Positions 25,111 to 37,447 of a stretch of DNA of 64,000 bases are shown here, piece by piece. Location of the stretch: positions 8,494,001-8,558,000 of the forward strand of contig NC_058147.1 of the NCBI RefSeq assembly GCF_011075055.1, read 5' to 3'. Under the pieces are notes generated by a model. That model ran no database searches. It was not told the origin of the DNA and was given only the letters and a program-made list of their open reading frames with translations. The translations under genes and the position numbers were made by a program. Source of the DNA: Mangifera indica (taxonomy: Eukaryota; Streptophyta; Magnoliopsida; Sapindales; Anacardiaceae). Every line of letters starts with the position of its first letter. Within the stretch, counting starts at the first letter, position 1.

Positions 25111-25496
25111 TCTTCTTACTGAAGAAGAAAAGGCTACTGACTTTTATTAGCAAATAAAAGGAAAATTTCCACTTAATCCCCATATGTGTGCAAGATTTTG
25201 TATAGCCCCCCTTAAGTTTCACCTATAACCAAGATTTGGGTATTTCAATACATGACTACATGTATAGGCATACATTATGTTTCTTAGGCGTACGGGTTGT
25301 ATTTCCAACATGCACGGTCATACCTTGTCAACAATTAATTAATTCATCTATTAAGCATAAAATGGCCATTCGACCTTTAACTATGCATGTATAGGTGTAC
25401 ATACACCTAAATAATTACAAACAAAAATCAAGAATGAGGAAAACACATACATACCTATGGGCATACATGTGCATGTTATATACACTATAATGACAA

Positions 25497-26470
25497 GCTA
25501 AAAGACTCATTCCCATCTAAGGTTTAGTATATTCTCAAACTCTTACCCACTAACTTTTAAAAATTCAAATATCCACCTATTATCCAACTTTTATTAAAAT
25601 TTTCGTTAATAATAAAGGTAAAAATATCATTTTACCAATACTATTAAAAAATACATAATTTTATTTTATTTTCCCTTTAAGGTTTTGAAAATTGACATTT
25701 CAATCTAACCTCAAGTTGTTTAGTTTTGAAAAATGACTTTTTCCACCTTAAGGTTTGATTTTTTTTTCCAACAACTTTTCCCTTTTGGTCACCTTCTCTA
25801 TCGACAACCTTCTTTCTTGATGACCTCTTTATCTGTCTTCTCTCCTAATGACAGATGTTCTAGTGGAATCGGTTGAATCCATCGAATCAAAGTCAGTGAT
25901 GATCTGTCTTCCTTTATTTTTGATCAGTTTCGTTCCAAATCAACACTCTTTAAAAGATAAATAAAATGTGGTAGGATGTGTTTGGGTAGCAAAGATGATG
26001 AGATGCATTCCAAATCACATTCGACGAGATGCATTTAGGTGCCAGAAATGTTGAGATGAGTTCCAAATCATGTTTGACAATGAGAAAATTTACTAAAATC
26101 AAATAGTCTAATAGACTATCTATTGTTTGGAGTGGTAAAGAGGCCATTAGGAAAGAAGATTGTCGATAGAGAAGGTGGCTGGAGAAGAGAAGCTAGTCAA
26201 AAAATGTAAGAAAAAGAATAAAACCCTAAAGGAGAAAGTCACCTTTTAAAACTGCAAAAATTGTAATTTGGGTAAAATTATCAATTTCAAAACTTAAGGG
26301 GATAAAATTATATTTTTTAATATTATTTTTAAAATGATAATTTTTACCTTTACTACTAACAAAGAATTTTAACATAATTTGGATGACGTGTAGGTATTTG
26401 AGTTTTTGAAAGTTTACGAGTGAGAGTCCGGAAATACATTAAAGCTTGGGTGGGAATATGTCTTTTTGCC
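25497..26470. mobile_element. Fold-back element FB1 (long terminal inverted repeats, MULE-like)
   Basis: The left arm begins GCTAAAAGACTCATTCCCAT, and the reverse complement of the right end reads GGCAAAAAGACATATTCCCA. The arms remain alignable for several hundred bases, with shared blocks TTAAAATT(T/C)TTTGTTA and CACCTTCTCTATCGACAA. There is no coding capacity. At least two further full copies (36823, 54841) and one half copy (41875) occur in this window. Confidence 0.8.
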
Positions 26471-26830
26471 TAGATGATAAACCTTAACTCATAATCTTTA
26501 AATTGTACATAATAAACTATAAATCTTAACCCTAAACCATGAAGCGTTAATTCTAAGTGATAAACACTGAGTCCTAAATCATAAACTATAAAGTATACAT
26601 TTAACCACTAAATTGTAAACCTCAATCTCTAAATCCCAAATCATTAATTGTAAACCTAAATCAAAAACCCAAAATAATAAATCTAAACCCTAAACCCATA
26701 ACTATAAACTCAAAACCTTAAATAATGGATCATAAACTATATACCCTAAATCCTAAATCCTGAATAATAAATCATAAACCCTAAACTATAAATAATAAAT
26801 CCTAAACCTTAATCCTTTGTATCCTAAACT
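26471..26830. repeat. Degenerate telomere-like (CCCTAAA) tract
   Basis: About 360 bp are dominated by variants of CCCTAAA, such as TCCTAAA, CCTTAAA, CTATAAA and CCATAAA, with a few exact CCCTAAAC units (for example about 26690 and 26775). It is an interstitial telomere-like sequence, strongly decayed. Confidence 0.8.
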
Positions 26831-27382
26831 ATCTAATTTATAGTAGCCTATTCCAATTTGTAATTCTTGTTGTCGTTGATGTGCTCATATGTTTATTGTT
26901 ACAAATTTAATAGTTATACAACAACACATATATATTATCGATTAACCATTTAACAGTGGTCGATTGTTAATGATGGCATAACAGCCCCAAATAAGCATCC
27001 AAATGAGATGAGGAAAATAACACTTGAAGAACATATATATACACACAGATATAATTTATTACATCAAATAATACACATTCACATCATCTTATAGTCATTG
27101 CTTTACAATAACTAAAGGTGTTAAAAATAGTCAAATGTTATATATATGTGGACCAATTAGAAAGATGTCACAAGGTTTGTCCTCCAAGGTGTTGTTATAC
27201 CAATTGAAGAATGTTATGGGTAAATGCTAACACAATATTGAATTAACTCAATCATTGATAGATCTTGATGCTTCATTATTTGATTGGATTTGTACAAGGG
27301 CTTACTTGAAATTACTCTTTTTTTATGTAAGTGACCTACATTATGCATGGACAACCACTAGCAAATGGAGTATGAATATGAA
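26831..27382. other. Short intergenic stretch, nothing recognised
   Basis: AT-rich DNA between the telomere-like tract and the next gypsy LTR. No motif could be assigned. Confidence 0.5.
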
Positions 27383-28134
27383 TATAACATTTTCCTCCAG
27401 ATACATACCCTTAAAGGAAATATGGACTCAAAAAGATGTGTTGACTTATAACTTTACTCTTTATTCATAAACTAGAACAAACATTCATAATGCCATTAGA
27501 TACTTACATTTAATAATACATGCAAAAAGGTGTCAACATCATAAACTTAAAATCCAAAGCTCATGAGATTTGTAAAACTCATACATTAATCTGAAGACAT
27601 AATAATATCCAAAGTACCCAAATGTGAAGAAAACCAAAAAAAAAAAAGGCCTACATGTGAAACTGAAATAACATATAAATTATCATAACACTAGTGCCCT
27701 TCCTCATGCAAGCACTCATCAAGTTGACTAGTTGGTTCCCCTTCATGTCCCACAACTAATAAGACCTACCTATAAAATCATACAAAGGAACATGTGAGTA
27801 TTATAGTACTTAGTAAATAGGTGACTTATCGGGGCACCTCAAAAGCAATATAAATTAACTAGTGTTATGAAATAAAATTTAACTTTTATATATATGTATG
27901 GTAAACTCTCAAATGTTTTTTAGCATCTTAGAAATCTATCTAACTATTCTGTGGTTTTTCATATACCCTTCCTCCACAAGTATTAGCATCTCGGATGACA
28001 AGTCCTAAGTTCAAAATATCGGTTAGATACCTAACACCTTATCTCAAGCATCTTGGATGCCCTGTGAAAGTATATCTAAAATTACATCCTAGATGTCTAC
28101 TACTACTAATACACATAGCACATTTGTAGCACCC

Positions 28135-30240
28135 ATAAGTATGCCCAATTGTATTTTTGTTTTTTGGTCTTATGTGTAATTAATTATGTTTAAATATGCA
28201 AATATGTTAAAAAATCATGATATACAATCGTGTGGGGTGGCCACACACTCATATGTGTTGTGGTAAGGGGTAAAATGGTCTTTTTCCAAGTAATTTGTGT
28301 AATTTAGCTAAGTTTGGAAGGCATGCATAACCATGTATTAATAATATATACTTGTGCATAGTCAATGCTTTTGGATCTCTGGATAAGGCATAGTTTTGTA
28401 GGGATTCCAAAAACTATCATTCTTGTTTAACGACATGCATAACCATATATGAACAATACAAGCTCGTGTATCACTAATCACAACAAAAATAAAAAAAAAA
28501 TGCAAATGTGTTTTGGGACACATTCATACATAGTTTTGAGAAAACTAAATGTCATGAGTGAAAGCCAAAGGGAAGGCATTAGAGGCCATTTGGAGACGTC
28601 ATTGCCATGTGAAGACTTGCTTTAGCCATTGGAAAAGAGGTAAGCAACATAGTTTTCTTTACCCCGTTCTATTTTTAAAAATATGATATTTTGAATGGAG
28701 TTACATGCTAATATATGCTAAATAATGAGTATTGATTTTTGAATTTGATGGATTGATGATTGAATTGATGATTAACGTTTTATTTGTATTATATATAAAC
28801 AAAGAGTTTTGACTTTGTTTAGCTAATTGTAACTTTGGCTTGTATGGTGTGTTATAAGTATAAGCATTTGTGTGTGCATGATAGACTATGTTTATCTTAT
28901 TATGGTTTTGTACTTGATTGGAACGAGTAAGGTTAGTTTTGAATTGCTATACTTGAGAGTTGTTGAATGGATTATTATACATTTGCTTTAAAATTGATTT
29001 CATGTAATCACTTTTTTGGTGTGTTGTGAAACTAGATTATATTATGGTAAATTAATGTGTAAATGGAGTAATTCGAAAGTTGTGATAGTGTTTAAAAGAT
29101 TGGAAAAACGCTCGTAAATGAAAGTGAAAATTCTAGAATAATTATACTACACGCCCATATGTTGGGTGACACATGACCCTATGGAATTGGGGAAAGTTCT
29201 CCCTATGTGTGACACGTATAAGGGCATGTGTGAGTAAAGAAGACACCCCTATGTGTAGGGGATACACCCCTATATACATTTGAAAAAAAATAGACTTAAT
29301 GGATTTGAAAGATAGGAATGTTATATTTGAACATGAAAATAACTGTTATACCCCCACAAGGGATAATCATGATAAGAAAATAGAAAGAAATGCTCTAACG
29401 AAGGCTATAGATAATAGGAATTATTATAAGGGTGTCCAACTATGTGGATGATGGCTTGGATCCTGATTAAAGCGATTCTGAGTCAAAATACCAATGATGA
29501 ACTATTAAATTTTTACCACTAAGCTATGTGCATTGTGTATTTCACCAAGGTTCATATAGTGTAAATCAATCATTGAGCTAAGTGTAGTGTGACTTTTCAC
29601 CAAGTTGTGTGTAGTGTGACGTATCATCAAGTTGTGTGTAGTGTGATATAGCCATCGAGATGTGTGTTATGTAATGGTGAGAGCACAAGAGTTTGTTTGT
29701 GTGATCGTCTATGTAAAGTCTGACTGGCACATGTGTTAGGTATATTGTATAAATGACATTAGGAATGTCATGTGCTTTTGCCAAACATGGGGGATGTCAT
29801 GTTACATTGTTGGATATGAGTCATCAGGATGACACTAATAGTGAAATTAGACATAGAGTGTTAAGTTACTTGGATAGGTATTTAGGATGGTAGGAAAACA
29901 TCCAAATAGCCATAATGTGAAAAGATATAAGACACTGAGGAAATGATAATTATTATTGTGTTATGAGTTTACCTACTTACTGAGTGTATTTCATTCATCA
30001 TGTTCTCTTGTGATTTTGCAAGTAAATTCATTGGGCAATGAGGTGATGATGGAGACAACAGGTCAGCTCGAGACATTACATGAGGTATAAGGTATTTCTA
30101 TTAATTGTATTTCAGTACTTTCATTTGTATTCATTTATACACTTGGTTTTTTTTATAATTTGGCTTTCTGACATTTGATGTGAATTTGATTACTTATAAT
30201 TGACTAATACACTTTTGGGATTGTGGACTTTCATATCTAG
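28135..30240 (+). mobile_element. LTR-like insertion, plus orientation
   Basis: It begins TGTAGCACCCATAAGTATGC, resembling a chromovirus LTR start, and interrupts an opposite-oriented LTR. Near the right end is a CTTACTGAGTGTATTTCATTC-type segment typical of gypsy LTRs in plus orientation. The 28-bp tandem array (29515-29680) is inside. The right boundary is approximate and no target duplication was established. Confidence 0.5.
29515..29680. repeat. 27/28-bp tandem repeat, six units
   Basis: Units start at 29515, 29543, 29571, 29598, 29625 and 29653. The consensus is close to CACCAAGTTGTGTGTAGTGT followed by GA and a variable tail. The two central units are almost identical and the outer ones are degraded. 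Confidence 0.88.
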
Positions 30241-32118
30241 ATATGAAATTTAATGCCATGCATCTATTACTCTGTTGCATGTGTATGGGAAGTTTATAGT
30301 TAACATATTAATTCGAGTATATATTTCGAGTAAGGATATATAGCCAGAAATAAGTGTTTCGAGACTATTTGAGTATAACATTATTGCAAGGTTGCTAATT
30401 AAAACTATTCTTAGGTGGCCATATTTTGGACAGTTAGAGCACAACATTGTTGATCAAGCTTATAGTTAACTAAACTTCGACACTCTAGTTATACGAGTAA
30501 TTTGAGCACACTCTTTACCTTTCCATGTATGCATAGTTATGTGACTGCTAATTAAAACCATTCTTAGGTGGCCCTTACCATGAGCATGTACATAAAAGAC
30601 CTTATTGACAGCATGAGGAATAACAAAGCGTAGTTCTCCCTTTCCATGCACACATGAACCAAAATGAATTTTTATGCATTGTGGCTATCTAGCCATAACC
30701 TAAATGCTTTCATCTATTTTATGTAACATTGCACACAATTGATGTCTATCTCAAGTGCATCATTATTTCCTACTTAACATAACCTTTTCATTTTGATCCA
30801 AATTTTCTTCGTTCAAGGTTTGTATGATCTTTCACAGAATCGAACATCTTTTATTTGCTAATCGTCTTAATCTTCCTCTAATACGGCTTCTTTAAACTCT
30901 CTCCCATTTGAGCACACAAAATAAGCATAAAATTGTAATTTGACTTTTATGTATGAGTGTGACTAACCTTGAGCACCCATTCACCTCGGTAACTATGCAT
31001 GAGCATATGCTCTCTTGATTTACTATTGTGCATTGTAGCAATGAATATTGATCTTCAAACATTTCCTTAACATTTTTTAAGCTAATCCATCTCATCACAA
31101 TCGTGTATCATAATACTTTATGTACATGCATGCACCACATAACGCATGTCCATTCATTTCCTTTTTATAAAACTTTACAATCGTGCACCCATGAATGTTT
31201 ATATCTTCTTCTACCAAAATTATGTACAACTGTTCACCTCTGTATGCATAGTCATGCACCGTCATCTAGCCTATCATTTCTAGCATAATTTCAAAAATTT
31301 CATCAAGTCTATATTCCCTAGTACGATAATGTAAGGTTTTAAGCCCTAGATCATGCTTTTCATACTAGAATATTAATAAACATGTCAAATTTTCATATAT
31401 AAAAGCACAACGCCTACCATCATCATACACAAATATATACACTTTGCCACATCCATATAGTAAGCATTACTAATTCAAAACAACAAAAATATCTATCTAG
31501 GCATGATATTATTGTTCCAATCTACTTATGTCAAAATAGATCCAAGTATTATGAAAAGTAAACCCACTTATCAGGCATCGAACAACAAGTTAGTCTTCAT
31601 GTGGCGACAAGATGATTTTCAACATTATGAATTTCTTTGACGGCAACTCTATACTATTCTTCTCTCTTTCTATGAAAATTAGACATAATGCAATAAACCT
31701 ATCAAACCACGTTTGACCCTTTTTTATTTTAGCTAAGCAACATTGCTCACGTAGCCTCAATGTATGGTCATTCAGATTATTTTATGGCAAAAATCATGTT
31801 CCATGATCACCAAAAATATGCTTATCCAAAATTTAAATATAATACACGATCATACATCTCCTTATACACAAGCGTTCGTTATGACTAGTTAGTATTATTC
31901 ATCATTATTGGGTGTATGGGTGTGCACCCCTCACATGCATGATTGTGCATCTTCAAGCCTTAGAAAATTTCATGTGCATGTATAAAATGACTATTTTGTG
32001 TTTCATTACAAATGCTCGGTCATACACTCCTGATGTGCGCAACTATTCAATGTCCTTTATAAATATTACTTATAAATAAATCAATCCAAAATTTTCAAAA
32101 GACTAAATTACCCTTAGT

Positions 32119-33327
32119 GTATGTTAGTATATACCTTAAGAACCATTCGTGTTGTTAGTTCTTGGGCCATTTTAATCCTATATGTACATTTATGTGAATT
32201 ATTGATAAAAAAAAGTAGTTTTTTTTGTTCATATATATAAGTTGTTTTCTTTATTTGCGATGATATAAAGTATGATATTGCGACAAACCATATTGGTCAT
32301 GTGTTATTTGTATATGGAAAATAATGATGCTCAAGATGTGATCTGTTCACTCAAAAAGTATTGAGTTCTGAATATCCATTAATTTGACCTGAATCTGAGT
32401 TTCAAAGCAAATTTTGAGAAATATTTAAAATCGAATCTCTAGCCAAAGTATAATGTAATTCATGTGAAGGATGTTTATAATGACAAGTTTTGAATATTTA
32501 AATGAATGATTCGTATAGAATAAATACTAGGGCTTTGACGATTCATGAGTTTTGAAATCGATCTAGATTTGATAATGGAAAGATATCACCTAAACAGAAT
32601 ATACAATTGGGGATATTAGGTCTCATGGGGTATTTCTTTATCATGGTATAGAGGCTATAACACATTGCTAAGTATGTATCATGGTCATTGGATTTTCATA
32701 TGCCTTTCGGATTGTTTAAAAAGAGACTCAAGGCTGTGTCACAGTGAACTTAAAGGGTTACACCAATAAACCAAGTTTTCAAAAGTGAAGATTGATTATT
32801 CGAGTTTCGCTAGTACCTTTTGAAGGATAATAATATTCATATAAATATTATATGGGGGGCAATGATAACATTTTAAAGGTTAAAATGTTGGTGAAATGAA
32901 ACTAGGATGTCTAAAGTATATAATTGATATACAAGCATGACAAAGCCATAAGTTGAGAATTTGTTGGGCGAAAAGAGAATTAGAAAATTACATTTTAGCC
33001 AACTATTATAAAAGGGTGGATTTTAGTTCATTTGAACTAACCTGAATTTATTTTACAAAACACTTTCTCTCACTTAAAAGAAAAAGCTCTCTTCTTTCTC
33101 TTTCTCTTGTCTTTTGGCGAAGGGTGAAAGAGGCTTGTGACAAACTTACTTTGGAGGCTTTTGAGCTTGAAGAGCTCTTCCATCATCCTATTTTCCATAA
33201 GAGGCAAAGAAGTATGTAACATTCCTCATGTTTGTTTTTTTTTGTTTACATGTTGTGGTTCTTTCTTCTTTCCCATTTATGATGCTTGTTTGTATCTTTA
33301 TCTTCATCTATTTTATTTTTTAGTGTG
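32119..33327 (+). mobile_element. Nested non-coding insertion, probably LTR-derived
   Basis: It interrupts the gypsy LTR between ACTAAATTACCCTTA and the terminal GTGTGACA block. It contains a TATA-like segment (about 33008) followed by CTTTCTCTC-rich sequence, as in the transcribed part of plant LTRs. The boundaries are inferred and no target duplication was confirmed. Confidence 0.4.
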
Positions 33328-33341
33328 TACCTATAGGTGTG

Positions 33342-34260
33342 ACATTTCTCCCCTTTAAAGGAATTTTATTTTCAAAATTAACTCAAACAACTCTGAAAAT
33401 CTCGGTCTGATTCTTATTCTATCTCTCGTGTATACTCCTTAACTCAGTGGTTCCTCTACAATGCCTTGACTAAAGGAATCTATTTATATTTGAGCTCTTA
33501 TCTTGTTTGTTCAACATCTATACTAGATGTTCCCCATAAACCAAATTATCCTCTAGCTCCACATCCTTAATTCTCAGCATATGAGTCGAGTCTCTAATAT
33601 ATATATGTAGTAACGACATATGAAATATATTATGGATACAATTTATGTTTATTAACAATGTAAGCTAACAAACTACCTCACCTACCCTCTCATATATCTC
33701 AAAGGGACTTAAATACCTTAGACTTCCTACCAAAATTCATAACATATCTATAAGGGCAACTTTAACAAATACCTTATCGTCCATACTAAATGCAAGCTCC
33801 TGTTTTCTTTGATGAGTATAATTCTTCTAACAATCTTGAGCCTGTGTAATCCTCTCCCAAATTAATTTGATATAATCAATCATATGTTGAGTTATCTCTA
33901 GTCCTAGCATCTGTGTTGGGGTATCTCTCTCACCAATCTCAACCCAATGTAGAGGTGATTGTCACTTTCTCCCATGGAATGCCTCATACAGAGCAATCTA
34001 AATCATAGTCTGATAATTATTATTATAAGCAAACTCTATTAACAACAACAAATCAATCAAACTCGCTATATGATCTAGACAACATACCTTCAATATATCC
34101 ATTAGTCTAAGGATAATATATGCTACTAAATGCCAAATTTATACCCCATGACCTTTATAAACTCTCTAATATATATTTTATCTAATTGATCTATATCCTA
34201 TGGTATTTGTAGCCGTACCAAAATGCTCACCACTAATTTTTGAAAAAACATTGTTTTCAC
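33342..34260 (-). pseudogene. Gypsy integrase / chromodomain remnant
   Basis: On the minus strand, translation next to the LTR gives a decayed chromodomain-type tail (HMLRIKDVELEDNLVYGE, about 33525-33590). Upstream, about 33840-34060, lie the integrase C-terminal part and the LIEFAYNNNYQTMI segment. Multiple stops are present. The order relative to the LTR (33341) is correct for a minus-strand gypsy 3' end. Confidence 0.8.
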
Positions 34261-34685
34261 ATATATTTTCATTCCTTGTTATTAGTTTAGGTCTAGAGAA
34301 GTACTCTAGTTAACAAGAGAGAAAACGAATAGAAATGTGAGATTAGATTTGTAGAAAGGAATAAAGGAAAAAAATGTAGGATATAGACTCATATTTACTA
34401 AGTGATTTTCATTCACTGCTTCCCATTTATGTTTTGCTATTAGTAGTTTATGAGTTTTTGGTGGATGTTTAGTTCTCATTGATTGATGTATGAGATTATT
34501 GTTAGACTACACATTTGATTTTTATGATATGACATCTTTTGACATTTTTGCTACTTTGGTTTAAATTAATGACATTTTTGGTATTATGGTTATTTTGAGG
34601 TATTTTCTTTTGCAAGTATCTTTATCATACTAAAATAGTTAAGTGAAATTAACACTTCCCAATGAAGGGTTAGAGGGATGTTACA
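34261..34685 (+). mobile_element. Gypsy LTR 3' fragment, plus orientation
   Basis: It ends with AGAGGGATGTTACA at 34685, the usual gypsy LTR terminus, and is oriented opposite to the neighbouring pol remnant. The left end is lost. Confidence 0.45.
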
Positions 34686-34989
34686 ACTAGCTATAGTTAT
34701 CACTCAAAATTTCATACATCTTATTTAGCTATTAATGACCTAATAATCGTGTCAATCCCTTGATGAGACTATATCAATAATTATGGAAGAAAATAATTTA
34801 AAAAATGATGTTTTAATCATTTAAAAATAAAAAATAATTAGATACTAAAAATATAATGACATAACTTTATATTAAAAACTTACTAATCAGTTATATCAAT
34901 ACCAATGACAAATCATTTCTTTTTTTTTTTTCCCTAGCTAGACATTGATAAAATTAATTTATTGCTTTTTATGTTTCTTGCATTTCATG

Positions 34990-36720
34990 CAACTATTTAT
35001 TTAAGTATTTTACCTATTTTGTAAACCATATTTTGTAATTAAAGTCATAATTGTTAAATAAATTCAGTTACAATTAAATTTTTAGTTGCCAAAATAACAA
35101 TTTAGTTACTATCCATTTTCCTCTAGCACGAATATGGGGTGCTAAACAAGTGGAATTATTTTGTAACTAAAAACTTAGTTCCCAAAACAAAATTACTTGC
35201 AACTAAAAAATTAGTTATAGAAAATTAATTTTAATTACATATTTTGGAGCCAAAGTTGTAGTTAACTAATAAATTTATTCACAACTAAAATTTTAGTCAC
35301 CGAAAAGAACAATTTAATTACCACCAATTTCCCTCTTGTAGGAACATGGTGCATCAAAAGGGTGGAATTAGGGTTAACAATTTTCAACATGATTTGTTAA
35401 CTCGGTATGATATGATGCAAAAATATTGAGTTAAAGTTGAGTTTTTTACATGAAATTTATTTTGGATTAACTTGACACGATTTAAAATTAAATCAAGTAG
35501 TGTTAAGGTTTACCTAAAAGTAACTTGACATGACCTGAATTGACTTAAATATTTTAGAAAAATGTTACTTTAATAGAATTTGTTAGGGATAAATTATAGA
35601 AATGTTGAAAAATAATATTAACTATAGCTGAAATATTTATAGATTGTATATAGTTATATATTTATATAATTATAATTGTTCATATTATTATTTATTTTTA
35701 TTTAAATATTTTATTTTATTATTAAGCAGTAAAAGTTTGATTTAATTAGTTAGATTATAAATGTGTTTTAAAGGTCTTACTCATATTGTAATTATGTATT
35801 GTATCATTATAGTAAACATTTGAAATTTATACAAATTGCATATAGTTGTACTTGTATCTTTGTATAATTATAATTACTCATATTATTTTTTATTTTATTA
35901 TTATATAACAAGAATTTGATTTAGCTAATCAAATTATTAATGTATTTTAAAAGTCTCAATATGTAATTCTTTTGGATCATTTGTCAATAAAACATAAAAT
36001 GTTATATTGTATGTTTTATTAATAATAAGTTGGTGAAGAAAATAAAACGATAAAAACACTTTGGAGAGTGAAAATAATAGATAACTTTGGATCAATTTAG
36101 GTCAGATTTGGTCACTCAAATATTAAAGGATTGAGTTAGAGTTAAAAAATTCAAATACAATTCAATTTGGTTTGGGTTAAAGTTGAAGATCTCTAATACA
36201 AAACGCGAACTGATACACATGAACATGACTTGATGACATGAACTGTCAGGTCTAAGTTGAATTATTTTCAACTAAATACTTAATTACCAAAACAAAATTA
36301 CTCCCAACTTAAAAATTAGTTACAAAAAATTAATTTTAATAATATATTTCATGACTAAAATTATAGTTAAGCAAATTTGTTTGTAAGTAAAATTTTAGTT
36401 TTTAAAATAACAGTTTGGTTTCAAAAAATTTCCCTCCAAAATGCACATTGGGACGCAAAAGATAAAATAAATTTATCTCTACTTTGCAACTAGAGACTTA
36501 ATTGCCAAAATATAATTACTTGCAATTAAAAAATTAGTTGCAAAAAACTAATTTTAGTTACCTATTGTTTCCTACCATCAGGAAAATGATGTTGAAAAAA
36601 TAGAATTCATTTTTTGTGACTAAAGTCATTTTAGTTGCTATAAATAAGTTTTTGCAACTATTTTTAATTAGTAGTAAAAAAAATTAATTACTCTTTGCAT
36701 GATTTTTTGTATTGTGAGGT
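34990..36720. repeat. Tandem repeat of about 215 bp, about three units, split by an insertion
   Basis: The landmark CC(A)AAA(A)(C/T)A(A)AATTACT recurs at about 35182, 36287 and 36504. The last two are 217 bp apart. Removing the insertion at 35369-36254 and its target duplication brings the first two to about 211 bp. Units contain ACTAAA..TTAGTTGC words and a CACGAATATGGGG/GGAACATGGTGC block. The right end TTTTTTGTATTGTG resembles a decayed CACTA-type terminus, so this may be a non-autonomous DNA transposon. Confidence 0.7.
35369..36254. mobile_element. hAT-like non-autonomous element inside the 215-bp array
   Basis: The left end is TAGGGTTAACAATTTTCAAC, and the right end read in reverse complement is TAGACCTGACAGTTCATGTC. 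The flanks are GGTGGAAT (35361-35368) and AGTTGAAT (36255-36262), matching at six of eight positions. The left 220 bp is related to 57010-57237. No coding capacity was seen. Confidence 0.72.
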
Positions 36721-36822
36721 GGATTCCTACTATACTGTAGAGATTTGTTAAAACGTTCATTACAAAAAAAAAAGATGATAGAGTCTTAGTGAAGGTATGA
36801 ACGTAAGCCTTATATGAAATAT

Positions 36823-37447
36823 GCCACAAGACTATTTCTCACCTAAGTTTTAGTTCAATCTCAAAAAACACATACGATAAATGAAAAACTTAAACACCTA
36901 TCTATCTCTAAACTTACATTAAAACTGTAGTTAAATATATAGACAAAATAATCATTTAATAATAATATTAAAAAATATATAATTTTTTTCATTTTTTCCT
37001 CAGGTTTTGAAAATTAACATTTCATCCCCAAATCTTAACTTTAAAAAGTGAATCCTCCCCCCTCCCCCCCCAAATCCTTAGGTTTTTTCTTGACAACTCT
37101 CTCCCACCATCAATGGTGGCTAGAGGCCTCAAACTTTCATAGACAACGGAGCATCGTCCAAGAACGAGAATGGATGGTGGTTGTCGTCTTGAGGTCATCC
37201 TCTAGACGACAATGACTCCTTCATCTGTTGTAGGGTCACCGCTCACCGGTTGAAGTGGTCCGATTTTAGATTTGATATCTTAGGAGGGAAAAGTAAACTT
37301 TTCAAACCAAGAGAAAAAATAAGATATAATTTTAATTATTTTAATATTATTGATAACATAATATTTATATAAATTTAAATTTTTTATCTGCTACAGGTAT
37401 ATTTTTATTATTTCACCGAAAGTTAGGTTGAAAATAGTCCTTTAGCC
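36823..37447. mobile_element. Fold-back element FB2
   Basis: The left end is GCCACAAGACTATTTCTCAC, and the right end in reverse complement is GGCTAAAGGACTATTTTCAA. The arms are more diverged than in FB1 and FB4, and the centre is GC-richer (about 37090-37260). Same family as 25497-26470. Confidence 0.75.

Larger units (their letters stand above)
23301..25247. mobile_element. Solo LTR with perfect 5-bp target duplication ATACA
   Basis: The sequence begins TGACAGGACCC and ends GGGTATTTCA. It is flanked on the left by ATACA (23296-23300) and on the right by ATACA (25248-25252). The host LTR sequence continues across the insertion. No pol or second LTR is present, so this is most simply a solo LTR left by LTR-LTR recombination. 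Inside are three AGGCCTCCG(A/G)CCTT repeats (about 23440, 23522, 23602), a 45-49-bp tandem array (24118-24325) and a pyrimidine tract. Confidence 0.88.
19358..25496 (-). mobile_element. Old gypsy LTR (minus orientation) broken by two nested insertions
   Basis: It starts TGTAACACTTTTTTCTAGAT, a start shared with three other LTRs in the window (27383, 45746, 57238). Blocks at about 19680-19790 and 22165-22330 match the second copy at about 27710-27840 and 30795-30960. Two insertions split it, one at about 20275-22085 and a solo LTR at 23301-25247. The right end is cut by the fold-back element at 25497. No pol sequence is attached. Confidence 0.65.
27383..33341 (-). mobile_element. Gypsy LTR (minus orientation) with nested insertions
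   Basis: It starts TATAACATTTTCCTCCAG, a decayed form of the shared TGTAACA start. It ends at about 33341 with GGTGTGACA, next to a polypurine tract (read on the minus strand) and minus-strand pol sequence. LTR pieces lie at about 27383-28134, 30250-32118 and near 33330. Between them lie a plus-oriented LTR-like insertion (28135-30240) and a second insertion (about 32119-33327). Blocks match the copy at 19358-25496. Confidence 0.65.

Noticed and set aside
24954..25222. Open frames on both strands in the C/T tract
   Set aside because: Simple-sequence composition removes stops in several frames at once; the protein would be only Ser/Phe/Leu or Glu/Lys runs.
29515..29680. CRISPR-like array
   Set aside because: Units are contiguous without unique spacers, in a plant retroelement LTR.
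31103..31288. Short open frames within the old gypsy LTR
   Set aside because: They lie in LTR sequence shared with another copy that does not preserve the frame.
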